A stretch of DNA of 64,000 nt from Rhabditophanes sp. KR3021 (GCA_963281155.1 CAUJLY010000001.1:7688001-7752000); one strand, 5' to 3'; counted from the stretch's first letter, positions 46,020 to 58,722 are shown. Numbers and translations are program-made. Notes: generated from the letters alone by a model not told the origin.

Positions 46020-47603
46020 TCATTCGGTCATCAAGTTTTTCCATTCACCTCCTGCATATGATTGGATATTTCCAGTTGGTGGGCATCCAGATTGACCATA
46101 TTGGAAGTATTCCATTCCAGTCGCATATGGATAAGCATTTGGATATGCTTGTGGTTGACGGGCGAAATTATGTGTGACATGACCATAACCGGTAGAAATA
46201 TTGGGTGAAAATGTATTTATATAATTGTGGGGAGGAACAGATGTGAGGGATGGGAGTAAGGAAGAGGATCTCTTTATCTGATCTAGATCAGGTGAAATCC
46301 TCGACGTTTCACAATCCATTGACAAAGTCCCATTCTCTGAAGATTCTTCTATCTTTATTTCGATGTTGTCTGAGGTGGAATTGGATGTGTCTGAGGAGTT
46401 AGTGCAACTGGATGGGGTTGTGGAAGATTGACCGTTTGCGTTGCTTGCACCTGGATTACATGTTGTGACGTGGTTGGAACTGCCACTGCTGCTTTTGGAT
46501 TTTGCCTGTTGGCGAGACTTGGCTCTAAATACAGATTATTACTTTTTCTTTCATTTCATCTACAACATACCTTCTATTTTTAAACCACACATAAAACCGG
46601 AAAAAAACAATTAACAAAAGTATATAAAAGATGAATTTTTTAATCAACTAAAAGTGTCTTAATCTCTCTAAAGCATTTGCCATCAAACTAAATTCCATAA
46701 ACAAAGTAGGTACACGTGCATAATCGTCACGACTTTTCCTCTAATCCCTATCTATTTACCAAAATTTAATGTTTATCATCATTAAAACAATGCACTGTAT
46801 CTATTTAATGCAAAATGTTTGTGTGTGCGACCTCGTATCACCATTAACAAAATTGATGGTAACTGACAAAAAGTCGATGCTCACTAACAAAAACTGATGC
46901 TCCCTAACAAATTCAAATTTTCACCACTAAACTGATGTTCCCTCACTACCAAAACTTTGTCTACCTCATTCCAACAACCATACACAAAATCAATTTTTGT
47001 CCTAAGACTAAAAGTCACGACGACACTCATTTAGCAAATAAATTTGTAATACAGTATAAAAAACTTAATTGAACTCTGGATTCGGGAAGATTTATCTTTG
47101 ACGCCATTTCTTCACGCATGAATATATCTGGATATCTGGTTTTACCAAAATATGCTTCTAATACTTCAAGTTGACTATAGATGTTTAATAGTTAGTAAGG
47201 ATGATGAATAAAGTAGTAAACTAACCTCCGGGTGAAAGTAGTTCTCTCTCTGCGTTGTTTTCTGAAGTTCAAATAACTTTAAGTCACAATTATTAGATAT
47301 CGAAACCAAAAATCAAATAATTAGACCGACCAAGTAGAATCAAATGGCCAGTCTGAACACAACTCACCTTGAAGGATTTCCAGTATTCCAAGCAAATGAA
47401 GCAGGAGGACAATCTCCTACCAAAGGGTTAGGAAGGTAATTCATTGGATTAAAGTTAGGAACAGCAGGATTTTGGAAAGGAGTAAATTGTTGTTGAGCAT
47501 AAGTAACAGCTTTTCCACTAAAATATTGTGCCATGTTGTTTGCTGCTTGTTGAGTCATATGAACTGCATTGTTGTTGACAGGTACGATTGGTATGTTTGA
47601 CAT
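46020..47603 (-). CDS. otx: OTX/Otd-class homeobox transcription factor
   Basis: Five exons (47603-47368, 47261-47226, 47174-47069, 46590-46571, 46524-46020) total 903 nt, 300 residues. The N-terminus is Asn/Gln/Pro-rich. The homeodomain spans [46 protein letters not shown] and VWFKNRRAKSRQQ. Lys at position 50 (VWFK) and the [10 protein letters not shown] block are diagnostic of OTX (binds TAATCC). A Ser-rich region and a Tyr/Pro/Asn tail ([11 protein letters not shown]) follow. OTX factors specify head and sensory neurons. Oddity: intron 3 lies at the conserved Q46/V47 position but has no GT..AG; on the coding strand it reads CAA|TTAAGT...TTTTAT|GTG. Exon lengths still sum to a multiple of three. 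About 8 kb upstream is gene-free. Confidence 0.9.
46591..47068 (-). other. Non-canonical OTX homeodomain intron (TT...AT ends)
   Basis: 478 nt. Expected boundaries from the conserved homeodomain give first bases TTAAGT and last bases TTTTAT. Both ends look like GTAAGT and TTTTAG with the outermost G replaced by T. No alternative in-frame GT..AG pair was found. Confidence 0.6.
46842..46950. repeat. Degenerate tandem repeat, period about 21
   Basis: Inside the OTX intron, about five diverged copies of a unit like CTAACAAAAACTGATGCTCC (for example ATTAACAAAATTGATGG, CTGACAAAAAGTCGATGC, CTAACAAAAACTGATGC). Confidence 0.6.
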
Positions 47604-50600
47604 TGTCTAGAAATAATTTAGTATTGTAGGATTTAGAGTGGATCATGGCTTAGTAGAAATAATGTTATCAAAGTAAGTAGGATGTTATGGTATTATGTTA
47701 AGTTAATTAGACGACAGTAGCTAAATAGGTATCATACATAACTTAAACCATGATTAAAAGTTGATTAAAAAGTCAATGAATGTAATGCCTTCCCTAAAAA
47801 CGTATCCTTATTATATGAAAGTGATTGTTACTATGTCGGCCTAATTATCTTGATTAGCTGCAACTTAAGGCCTCCTTAAGAGAGTGGGCAAAAAGTACTA
47901 GTAGTTTGTATGATTCAAGATAGAAACCTTCTTTTGTTGGGGTAAATACTTTAATGATAAGGCTCATGCGAACAAAACACAAAACAAGACCATGGGCATA
48001 CGGCCAATACCCGGATAAGCAGGCTTCTCATCCTAGGATAACCGACAAAACCCAAAGCAAACACATTGGGAGAAGATGAAGTGATTTATGATTTTGATGA
48101 AGACAGGCTGGATTGATGCGAGAGGGTGGTCCCTTCGTCGTCATATATATATACAAACACACATACAAACATACTCAATGTAAAATTTTGATGGTCGTTG
48201 GAAAGAATGTTTGCCTGGTACATTTTAAAGATGTAAAAAGGGTAGGGTGATATGATTGGCTGTACTATTCTTACTACAGCCCAAAGGAGGAACCAACTTT
48301 TTGAAGAAAGTTGACGGCTGGGGTTAGAGTTTTGGATGGTGAAGTTATATTAAAAAAAGACAACAAAATTTTTGGTTGAATTGGAAATGGAGAGAGTAAA
48401 TTTTGGTATACTTGATTTTATTTATATGTAGTGATATCTTTATATGTATTTTGGCTGAAAATTCACCCCAGTCAAAAAAGTATACGGGGCTGTTGATTAT
48501 ATAGTCTATATTTGAATGTATTTTAAAAACAAAATTGATTGTGAATGTAGATGTATTTGAAAGTTAGTAAAGAGTAATTTAAAAAGATAATTTAAAAAGA
48601 AGAGGATAAGCTTATAAGGTCCAAGATAAGCCTATGGATGATCATCGACTGATCGGTGCTCATGACACTGCTTTAGAAGGCAAACTAAATGGTAAAGTAA
48701 CTCTAAACATATGGATTTTCTGAAGCTTTAGTTGAATTTAAAATGGGTAGAATAAATATTTATGTATATATGAGAATGAAATGATAAAGTTTAAATACTC
48801 CACCACCACTTATTCGACACATTTTATGTCTTCACATCATATGTGGCTATATTTTTCAATATTTTTTGATTTCAATATACTAAATATACTTTTTTATTAA
48901 AAGCCATCATGTCTCCCTTTAAATTATTACTTTTTTGTTCATTTCATCTCTAAAATTGCGATCTATTTTTTTCGTCATCATCATACACATTATTTTCTTA
49001 TCATAATGCCAATATAATCCCCCTTGATATCATTATATAAATTTGCACATTTTAAGAAGAAGACACTGATCCTTGTTCATTAGACTTATTCATTAGGTAA
49101 CAGTATCAAATCAAACATAATTATTGTGAATGTCTCTATAATCTTAAGTAAATTTTGGTAGGTGACAAAAAAGGTGGTGATAACTCTATAATTATGTTTC
49201 TCCGTCTTTTTTGGGCTAAATATTTTGTTATTATTAAAACCAAGTACCGTGTGTCCATATTTTTTGTTAGTTTAATCAAAAAGAGATTGATGGATGGTGA
49301 TGATCGGGAGAGAGAAGCAAAATTGATATGAATATTTAATCCTACCAGCTTAGTGTGTTCTCCTTTAATTTTTAGTTGTATTTGTGTTATTTGGGTCGTA
49401 AGCATTTGGTGATGCTTGTTAACGATATACATTTTTGTAGTACATACACAAAATATGTATGTATTACAAAAATTATGATAAATTGATATGATATCATCAA
49501 AATCGAGTATAGAAATGAATTTATTTTTTATTCCAAACTCGTCGTCATCTTCAAAAAATGAATATTCATGAAAGTTTTAATAAATGTTCTACACTTTTGC
49601 TGAAGTTGTGAGAGACTAAGTACTTTACATCAATTATTAGCTAGTAAACAAAATGCTCAAATAGCGGTACAAAAGACTCTTCAATAGAGTGTAGATCATT
49701 GTCATTTATGTCCAAAATTTGTTTTGATGATGTTGTTAATCTGGTATCTAATGGTGTGTCTCAAAAATAGTTTAACAACATTTGAAGAGGAATGTGCCGA
49801 TGAATTTACTCAAAATATTAGTATCATCAACACACACACCAAGTGGGGACACAACAAAAAAGTTCACCACAAAGATTACGATTCTTGTTGTCAATTATAC
49901 TTTGCGGTACCTATTTGTCCTTTGACGCAAAGTTAAGCCAAAATTAATCCTGTCCTTATAGTAAAGGGGCAAATTTGTATGGTCAAAAGAAACAGTGTCA
50001 TGGTGAACATTTTGTATCTTACGGTCCTCTGTATAATTATAACTTTCATTTTAATTACAATCTTCCACGGTCAGGGGTTGTTTTTGTTTTGTCTGGTAAG
50101 ATATTTAATCACTTGACCATATTTGGTTGATAGTAACGTCTAAAATCCCTTTTGCTCCAATTACAAAGCCTCAAAACAAAAACAACACTTTGAAATTTCA
50201 TGGATCAATGAACTTTCAAAGGAAAGATCAAGAGATGGTGGTGGGTAAATTGGGATTACAAAATATTATGCTGGCATGCTCGGCATCTTGAATAAGTTTG
50301 AAGTGTGTATGCATGAGTGTATAAAAGTTAATGCAGTAAAACAACTTAAAGTTATTACAGAAAGAAACGTTAATGAGTTAAGTAAATATTGTGTGAAAGT
50401 GTAAATCTTATTGGTGATGATGGTACATAAGCGGTTTTATGTTCATGAGTCAAAGTGTTTGTGTGTATTTTATAAACTAGTGTCAAATGGGGGTGATTTT
50501 AATTAAGTGGTGCCGACTATACTTCACTCAAATAGATAACTCTTTAATCATCGGGAATTTCCATTGTTAACTATTTCCAAATGAGGGTATAATGTCTGCA

Positions 50601-53600
50601 AAGAAACTATTTTCAATGGTTATATTTAGCTGATTAGTTGGATGAATTGATCCAACAAATAAATATCTACTAATTATTGTTATGGGTGAATAAAAATAGT
50701 AATATATCTACTAATTATACCTCAATATAAATAATATAACTAATACACTAATTATTGTCAACTTTTACGACCAATCAAAAAGTCATAAACATAAGTATAA
50801 TATTAAGTAAAAAGTTTTATAAACTGCTCATACACTCACTTTTTTATTACTCTCAAGGTTGCCTCAAACAAATAAAAGTCATCACCAATTTTTCAATAAA
50901 ATAAGTATATTTATATTATGTTCACTTTAATTTGTCAATAATAATATCCCACTATATTGAGACATCTTCCTTAACAATAACACAGCTTGATATCATATTC
51001 AAACAGTATAAATGTACTTGCTTTGGACTAAATTCCTTCACCTAATTTAAGTGACAAGAAGTGCAGTTTTTGAATTTGGAGGGTATAAACTTTTTGAGGC
51101 ACACATTTACCAGATTAAGGGCAACCATATTTTTAGGTTACTAATAAATGAATACTTTATTCATTTGGTTATAAATTTAGATGTATTTCTTTTGATTTTA
51201 AAATATTCAAAGCTCCAGTCACGGTCACTTGCTCAATTAAGTGAAAATGGTGATGTGTGAGCATTTGGAAACGAATCATATTTATAATCACATTTTTATA
51301 TGCATATTCAATTCACCCTTTGTATAAATAGTATATATATTTAACATAAAAACAAAACGTGTAGATACGGTTAATTTAAATAATATTCGGTATCTTGGAA
51401 ATTCTCAGTGAAGCGTATACATACCGCAAACAGTAGTTAATGAATAAAAAAGGGACTTTTTACCTACCACAATTACATCAAAAATAGTAAGCTGTAAACC
51501 AAATTTTACCTACGACACCCTCACCATCTAATACAAAAGAAGAAGCATCCTAAATAAACTACTCTCTAAGTAAACGAACCTAAAATTAAGGACCAATGTA
51601 GATCAACATTTAGGTTCTTTCTCGTTACCTTACTCTAAATCAGGTTAAGCCGCGATTTAGGAAATTGCAAAGCTCATGATCACACATTCAAGACACACAT
51701 TTATACAAACTTTAATATCATAGTGTATCTACTTAATTGTTGGGGTACACGTTCTTCTAATCAAATGTTCAGGACTTTGTTTATTTTTAATTGTTAGAAA
51801 TTTTAATTTAATTTAAATATTTGAGGTACATCAAATATTTGTTCTTAGTTGAAATTAAAAGAAGCTCAATGATGTTTTAACACATCAATTACACCACCAC
51901 TCATTTTTATGGATGTAACAATAAAAAGATTGATAATTGCTTTGTTAAAAGGTTTACGGTGGATCCTCAATCATTTGTATATTTATCATTAAATATAGTT
52001 AGGGGTCGTGACAGATAGAGACTGTATATAATATATTATTACATAAATTGAATGATGATACTAAAAAATAAGCAAATAAAAAGAGGGATATGGTAGGAAA
52101 GAGTTGATTAAAGGGATACTTAATAAACATATTATCTTCATCTTTCACTGGATAATGATATCCAACATTTGCATCATCTTCTTTATCTTCTACTAAATTG
52201 GAGCAAATAAAAAGAAAGTCCAAGTTAGTGGCAGTGCTGTTTATTTATCTATCGTACACAAAAGTTAAATGTAGATGATGAGAATAGTTTCTCAAGGATC
52301 TTAAAAATTTGAATATATTTTTAGGCATCAATAAAGGCTCACATAATCATGTAATATATTAAGCTAAGAAAAAAAAGGGAAGCTTATGTAAATGAAGTTG
52401 CCTGGAAGTCTTTATTTGGTGTGATAGATCTATAAATAAGGAACCAATTAATTGGTTAGGGGGTAATAATGTGTTGACTTTAATTGCCAAAAAACGGCTG
52501 AAATATGTAATAAAGTAAAACACTAGTATTTATTTGAAGTAATGTGGTTTTTAAAAGTACAAGCAATTAAACATCTATCGTAATTGTTTCTTTTGGATAT
52601 GCAAATATTAATTTGTCACTTAAAGTAATTCTTTCAATTAAAGCAAGATTTATCTTCAAGGCATTAAGATGGAATTATATTTTGCAGTTTGCTTGTGGCG
52701 CCACCAAAAGTCAATGCATGATGTATTTATTATTATCATATCTTCTTCCTTTTTAAAATGAAAGTGTATTGGCAGAGGTTGTGTGGGAAAAAGGACTCGA
52801 AAACTCATTTAAAATTATTGAAATATTTAGGGAAAACTAAAATGTTTTTAATAAATTTAAGTAACTTGAGTGGTATGCGTATATATGTTTATAATCTCCA
52901 GGTGTCATTCATGCCGATTAGTCTGTTTTTTGTAAGGATTAGTATCAGTAAAACAATCATTAGGAAGATTTATCATATCTGGCATTATGCACATTTTTCT
53001 GTTTATTTTGGTAGACATATCGTTTACTCTTGACTCATGGAAGGATATATTGTTACGTCAAGGTGTTTGTGTGATCGAGACGGGAAACAGCTGAAATTTT
53101 ATGATGATGAAATAGCTAGTGCGTCAACACTTTTGATTAAAATCGTCCGTTGTTAGGTCAGGGATTAATCCAAAGGGCACAATTTGAATAATACCAAACT
53201 TTTCTTTTATATTTTTATTCATTTAATTATACACTAGTTATGTATGGTAGTTGATTGCGTATCACTTTCCTTCACGTCACAATCTTAAGAAACTTTGTAC
53301 CCACCAATTATTGAAACAATTAGCAAGGTGTGGTGCAGTTCAAGATCAAGCAGGTGTATCATTCTTGATAAGCGATTTGTTGTTTTGTCATTACGGTAAT
53401 ATGATTTATAAATTACTCAACATCATTAGATATGCTTATTTAAACACACACCACCCTTCAAGAGTACATAATTGATAGGTGTATATAACAGCAAGGATGT
53501 AATTATATCACACTTTTTAATATCAGGTCATCATTGTTTTTTCTGCACTAGATTAAAGTAACATTTTATTATTACTCTTACTTTGTACACTTCCTGATTA

Positions 53601-54439
53601 GCTAGGGAAAGGTCAAGTCAAATGGTGTGAATTTAATGGTCATTGAATTAGGATGCGTTGAAATGTTTTTTTGGCCAAACACTGTTAGTAAGAAGAAAAG
53701 TCAATATGTGATTGGGGATGATTATGATTAATAAGAATGCAAATACATGGTAAATCATATTAAAAGAATCATTTCAAGGTGTGAAGATTTGATTTCCATT
53801 TATATAAGAAGGGACTAATAAAATATTATAAGTAAATATATTTTTGTGTTACAATAACTTGCTCGATCAAAATTGATAATAATAAATATCTTCAAAACAA
53901 CAACTACCATTAATCCTACTGTTAAACATTTATAATAATGTATGTATAAATGTATGCATAAAAGAGAATCTACCAATTCCCTACAAATCCGGAAGTAAAG
54001 CAACCGTACACATTTGTTGCCTCTATCAAAACAATGCTATTATCAAAATTTGGCTGGGGAATGGTAAATATGTTTTGGTGGTTGCCTTTGCAAATATACA
54101 AAAGTTTATTCAAACTATACCACTGTATATGTACAGTTTGTAGACAATACTTTTTGTTACAAATAAATAAGAAGATTATTTTTGGTTTAATCCTTAGTAA
54201 TTTAAAGATTTTGAGGTACAATTATACAGCTGGCAAGGGAAGTAGTTTTGAATTTGTGTGATTTTACATAAATGGGGGTGATCACAGAAAGCGGTAACTT
54301 ACATTGCAATTTCCAAAGTTTATTCCTTGCATCTGATCTAAATTTGAGGGTTCCAAATAATTGTAACATGAGTTAGAGTTAAATAGAGAAGTCATTATAT
54401 CTAAATCAAGTGAACAGTTAATAAATGAAATAAATCATA
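47604..54439. other. Gene-free region 5' of OTX
   Basis: Nearly 7 kb with no supported gene or RNA. Short frames (49136-49432, 49724-49936, 51051-51260, 51999-52223, 52758-53033, 53251-53475) lack conserved features. Length and position suggest cis-regulatory DNA for OTX, as is common for developmental regulators; I could not resolve elements. Confidence 0.45.
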
Positions 54440-54519
54440 AACTTTAACAAATGAATTAAATTGAAAACTGTCAACAAATGAATTAAATCGAAAACTGTTA
54501 GCAAATGAATCAAATATAA
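54440..54519. repeat. 27-bp tandem repeat, three copies
   Basis: Units start at 54440, 54466 and 54493 (lengths 26, 27, 27), each like AACTGTCAACAAATGAATTA followed by AATCGAA. A partial copy precedes them. Confidence 0.75.
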
Positions 54520-55577
54520 AACTTCAATTAAGGAAGTTATCTACAAACTGTTAAGTTGATCCTAAAAAATAATAGTATCTAAGACTCTTATCAAATGAAA
54601 TTGTATGAATTAAATACATGTTAGAAACCTAAAAAGTTCCTCAATCCTCAAATATTTTGATTCACCTTATTTATATACCTTATGCATTCCCGTTGTATTG
54701 TCTAAGAGAATAAAAACATTCTCAAAAACCTTTCAAAATAATTAAATTTTGTATATATTTTTAGATTATGGGCATGGCGCAATCAGCGAAAGTAGATTTT
54801 GAATATTTCCAATTATACCTAATCCCTAAATTTGCCTGCCTACCTTTGCTAATATTAGTGATATTGTTAATCAGCTAAGATGTTTTGACGTAGTTGGATT
54901 GATAATCTCTAAGTGGTAATACCGTAAGTGGAGATCGGGTTTGGAGATTAGTTAGGAATTATCAATTTGGTCCAGGCATGCCATTATTTAGACTTGTTTT
55001 TTGACAATAATTAATATCGGAGGCTATTGGACGTGCAATTTCTAAGTGGTTGTTTGGATATGGTAAAGCTGAAGTTGTTTATTATTTTTATCTGTTACTT
55101 TTCGATCAAATTTAATAAACTTTTATTGGTACCAATTATCAACAATTAATCTTCAACTTCGCAAACGTGATCTTCCCAACACGCTCTCATTTAAATGCTG
55201 ATTGGAATGATGTTATTTAAGAATGGCCAAATGTATGTTAACTTTCACAGACATAATCATATCCATTTATTATCCGATCATACCAGCTAATAAAAATATT
55301 AAATAACGTTTATTTTTTGGCATCATATATCCTTGTATTCCAAGGACTCATTCTTGATGTCATTCAGGTACTTATATAAATCACTTAATCTATCGCTTTT
55401 TAAGGTGATGATGTAAATAACCACCACATTTAATTAAGGGTATTGACTTAAATATGCAAGTATATACCTTGATTCTAAATTTATCCTTAATGCGATCCCT
55501 TTTATTACGTCAATTTGTATTTTTATAAATAAAGTTTGTTTTTAGGCTCTAAATACTAAGTATTAAATTGTACCAGA
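54520..55577. other. Intergenic
   Basis: AT-rich; no gene seen before the RAB5IF start. Confidence 0.4.
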
Positions 55578-56048
55578 ATGGTTGCTCAAAAGATTGAAGA
55601 AGAAAAACCTTTAACTATTGCGGAATATGTAAGTGGGATAAGTTGAATGTCAGGAAAATAAATATAATTGTTTTAGTTCGTAAAAGCTATTACTCCACAA
55701 ACAAATTGGACTCACATGGATCAAATTTTGGATGTTCTTTATTGGTTCAAGCAATTCCTCGCCGTCATCAGTGGAATTACCTGTGGGTATAATGGAGCTA
55801 CAGGAGCTCACTTTATAGTCTTTTATTTCATCTTCTCAGTTATCGTGTCCTTTTACTTTATCCGTGGCTTCCACAAAACAATTGAAGGGCAAGAAAATTT
55901 AGATATCACAAGTATTGGGAAAGAAGGTATCTCTGTACATGTTGCTCTTTTTATTTTGATCTGGATTACTAGTTATACTTTTTTTAACTTTGATTCAGCC
56001 GGAAAACCAATTGCTAACAGTGCATTCCAAGGCAAAGCAGAATTATAA
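55578..56048 (+). CDS. RAB5IF: RAB5IF/OPTI-like membrane protein (GEL-complex subunit family)
   Basis: Two exons (55578-55628, 55677-56048; 48-nt intron) encode 140 residues of the Rab5ip/EMC6-like family. The human member (C20orf24/OPTI) pairs with TMCO1 in an ER complex that helps insert multipass proteins. Visible: N-terminal basic/polar region, WTHMDQILDVLYWFKQFLAV, a second helix around FIVFYFIFSVIVSFYFI, a conserved amphipathic linker, KEGISVHVALFILIWITSY (third helix) and a short polar end. Length and helix pattern match the family. Intact. It lies 131 bp upstream of B3GLCT on the same strand, and the B3GLCT ATG follows a TTTCAG acceptor, so the two could be an operon. Confidence 0.85.
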
Positions 56049-56179
56049 CTTAATTTTTTGATGTTTTAATAAATTTTGTTGAATACTCGTTTGTTTATTA
56101 AACTTGATGTGTTATCGATCGTACACTTATATTTGTAACAGATTGGCATTAAATTTAATTGTTACTAACTTTCAGTAAT

Positions 56180-58397
56180 ATGCTTATATTTCTTATTCTG
56201 ATAAAATTTACTTTCCTAATTGCCTTAAAACAGCGCTCACCTTTTTTATTTGTATTTAATAGTCAAGCATGGGATTTTGAGCAAGCTCTAATTGATAAGT
56301 CTATTTTATCCATTAAAGCGCAAGAGATTCAGCTAAACTTAATCCCTAATTCAAGCTTGATATTAAATGTCGCAACTGATTTAAATTCATTGTATGGAGC
56401 TTGGACTTTGTTTCCTTTGATAAACCAATTGACGATTCAAAACTTGGTGGCTGACAAAGAATGGTTTATCTTTTTGGAAGCAAATGTTGATATTAATCTA
56501 GAGAATTTGTTTAAACTAGTTGAACCTTACAAAAGTAATGAGGAAGTTTATTTCGGAAGAGGTTTATCTGATATTGGGCCAACTGTTATACATCATTATT
56601 ACGGGTTCGATGGAAGTAAACATCACACTATTATGTATCCTGATTTAGCTGTTGGTATTGTTATGTCAAAGTCTTTATTGAATAAAGTTATACCTACCTT
56701 AAAGACACATCCAGTCCATGATTTCTCAATTGATGCTAAATTTGAATTTGCCAAATTTCTACAACAACACCTCAACGTAAGCTTAGTTGACGACAAAAAC
56801 TTTTGCCTAATTCATAACAAAAATTGCATAACAACATACAATGCACCAGACTATAAAGAATGTCCTATCACCACTAATATACACAATACGTTCATTGCGA
56901 TCAAAACACATTCCGCCAACCATGGCACTAGAATCCCAATCATTAAAAAGACATGGCTACGAGCGTCATCAGGAGATGGAATCGTGTACTTCAGTGATGA
57001 AAAAGACGACGTAATACCGACTGAGTCCTTAATGATACCTAATACGATTCGCGGTTTGTTATAAATCATTAAGATTTAATTAATCTCGGATTTTAGGTCA
57101 TTGCGCTAAAACATTAGCTATACTGAAGTATTTTATCACTAATGATCATGACGCTAGATGGTTAATCGTAGCTGATGACGACAGTATGATGAGTTTAGAT
57201 AGACTATATAAGATGTTAAATTGTATGAATTGGAATGAAAACATCATTTTAGGCGAAAGATATGGATATGGTTTTCGGATTGAATCGAATTTAGGGTATG
57301 ATTATCCAACTGGTGGTGCGGGGATGACTTTTAGTCGTTCTGCAGCAAAACTTTTGGTTCAAGAATGCAAATGTCCTGCTAATGATTCGCCTGGTAAGAT
57401 TGCTTAAAACCTCCATACTTATAATATGCGTAAAACATTGGTTTTTAACACGGTTAGTATGAACAAATAGCCCCTTTAATGTTTTGCAAAAATTGATAAG
57501 ACACATTTTTAATACCCTTTAATCACCATTTGTAAGAGACATTTAAAAAAATATTAATAACAAATTTACTGCTTTACGTAATTTAAGAATTATATATAAG
57601 GAAATACATAAAATAAAGTGAAGATGCGTTTGCTAAGATATAAATGCCCATTTGCATTCATCAACAATAGTTTCATTATTGACATACATATTTGACCAAA
57701 TCTTTCCGAACAACTCCGATTGAAGCAGCGGCACTTGCAATAGAAGGAAATTCGATCCCCAAATCATTTCCAGCGTCTGATATCTTCATGACTTTCTTCC
57801 CACAACTATGCTGAATATTATCCAAAGTACTAATCCATCTCAAATTTGCAACATAATTGTTTTTTTTGTTTTCATCAATGTAGTCAATTTGAGGCAAACG
57901 TTGGGGATTTTTAGGAAAGGTTAATCCAGCTAAATGACTGATACATAAACTCTTTACACCACCGCTAAGATTAGGTTTGACATTTAAATATCCTTGATGA
58001 TTTGATTGAGGCATTGTTGCATCATCCAGTTGCAAACATGCCCAAAACTTGATAATTTGTATTTTGAAACTTTGTCCCCCGATTCAGATCTTTCCCAAAT
58101 AATATGAGAATAAAGCAGCTTCTGCTAAGAATTATCCTCAGTTATTTAAATTTTCATATGGCTTGTGGCTGAATTTAATGAATCATTTTAGACGACATGA
58201 TAATTGGAATGTGTGCAAGAAGTGTTAAAATTAAAATTATCCATTCAGATGCGTTTCATCAAGCTAGGCCAAGAGATTATTCGGATGAATATCTTAAAAG
58301 AATAAAACCCATATCGTTTCACAAATTTGAAGACCAGGATTCCGTTGGTGTTTATTTTAAGTATCTTGAAAATGATGTGCAGCATAATGAATTGTAG
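56180..58397 (+). CDS. B3GLCT: Beta-1,3-glucosyltransferase of the B3GLCT (B3GALTL) type
   Basis: Exons 56180-57053, 57097-57393 and 58192-58397 encode 458 residues. In animals B3GLCT adds glucose to O-fucose on thrombospondin type-1 repeats in the ER, after POFUT2. Hydrophobic N-terminus MLIFLILIKFTFLIAL; an N-terminal glycosyltransferase-like half; then the GT31 catalytic half with HGTRIPIIKKTW, IPNTIRGHCAKTLAIL, LIVADDDS (DxD metal site), LGERYGYGF, YPTGGAGMTFS, DSPGDDMIIGMC, HQARPRDY and ISFHKF. It ends in HNEL, a KDEL-like ER-retention signal. The start follows CTTTCAG by four bases, a probable spliced-leader site. Intron 2 (57394-58191, 798 nt) contains an antisense HNH/NUMOD remnant. 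Host coding sequence is intact. Confidence 0.92.
57676..58100 (-). pseudogene. HNH homing-endonuclease-like gene (NUMOD4-HNH-NUMOD1), nested antisense, frameshifted
   Basis: Inside B3GLCT intron 2, opposite strand. From 58100 one frame reads IWERSESGDKVSKYKLSSFG, matching NUMOD4 (W...Y.(I/L)S..G.V). The frame then shifts by one and is open from about 58068 to the stop at 57676: NHQGYLNVKP, then ISHLAGLTFPKNPQRLPQ and IDYIDENKKNNYVANLRW, the HNH_3 pattern (H.LV...F..NP...P.V.HIDGNK.NN...NL.W) with Tyr where the catalytic His normally stands. Then GKKVMKISDAGNDLG and IEFPSIASAAASIGV, a NUMOD1-like DNA-binding repeat. Such proteins occur in phages, group I introns and large DNA viruses. The frameshift and the lost His argue that it is inactive. 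Confidence 0.7.
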
Positions 58398-58596
58398 TTT
58401 AATCTTTGTTTACTTTGTTCCGTAATTTTTTATTTTTATTAAATAAATGTTTTTTTGGTTGAATTATTTTGAAATGAAATCGGCACAAAAAGCAAGTATT
58501 TATTAAGATTCTACTAATTATAAAAAGTCAGGTTTAAAAAATAAATAAACATCATGTAGAAAATTGTAATATAAAATCCTTTGGAAGCGCAGCAAG

Positions 58597-58722
58597 ATGT
58601 CTGAATTCGCAAAGCAGGAGTTTGCAAACTATTATATAACTGTTTGTATAATAGTTTTCGCATTGGTGATTGTCTGCTGCCCAGTTATTATACTCCGAAA
58701 ATACAAAATAAAGAAGAACTGA
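58597..58722 (+). CDS. Small single-pass membrane protein (41 aa)
   Basis: Short frame too small for a usual gene cutoff. MSEFAKQEFANYY, one hydrophobic helix (ITVCIIVFALVIVCCPVIIL) and a basic end (RKYKIKKN). This is a clean tail-anchored or type I micropeptide layout with Cys-Cys next to the helix (possible palmitoylation). The ATG follows an AG (GCAG|CAAG) and lies 200 bp after B3GLCT on the same strand, so it could be a trans-spliced operon member. No homologue recognised; it could be chance. Confidence 0.45.
   Translation: MSEFAKQEFANYYITVCIIVFALVIVCCPVIILRKYKIKKN

Noticed and set aside
46591..47068. OTX intron as a U12/AT-AC intron
   Set aside because: The 5' end is not ATATCCTT or GTATCCTT and the 3' end is not AC; no branch motif was seen.
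49724..49936. Small ORF in the OTX upstream region
   Set aside because: Begins in low-complexity sequence; no signal, domain or splice evidence.
49337..54825. TAATCC/GGATTA (OTX-type) sites upstream of OTX, including GGATTAATCC at 53162
   Set aside because: About nine hexamers in 8 kb is close to what I estimate by chance for this base composition, so autoregulation is not supported.
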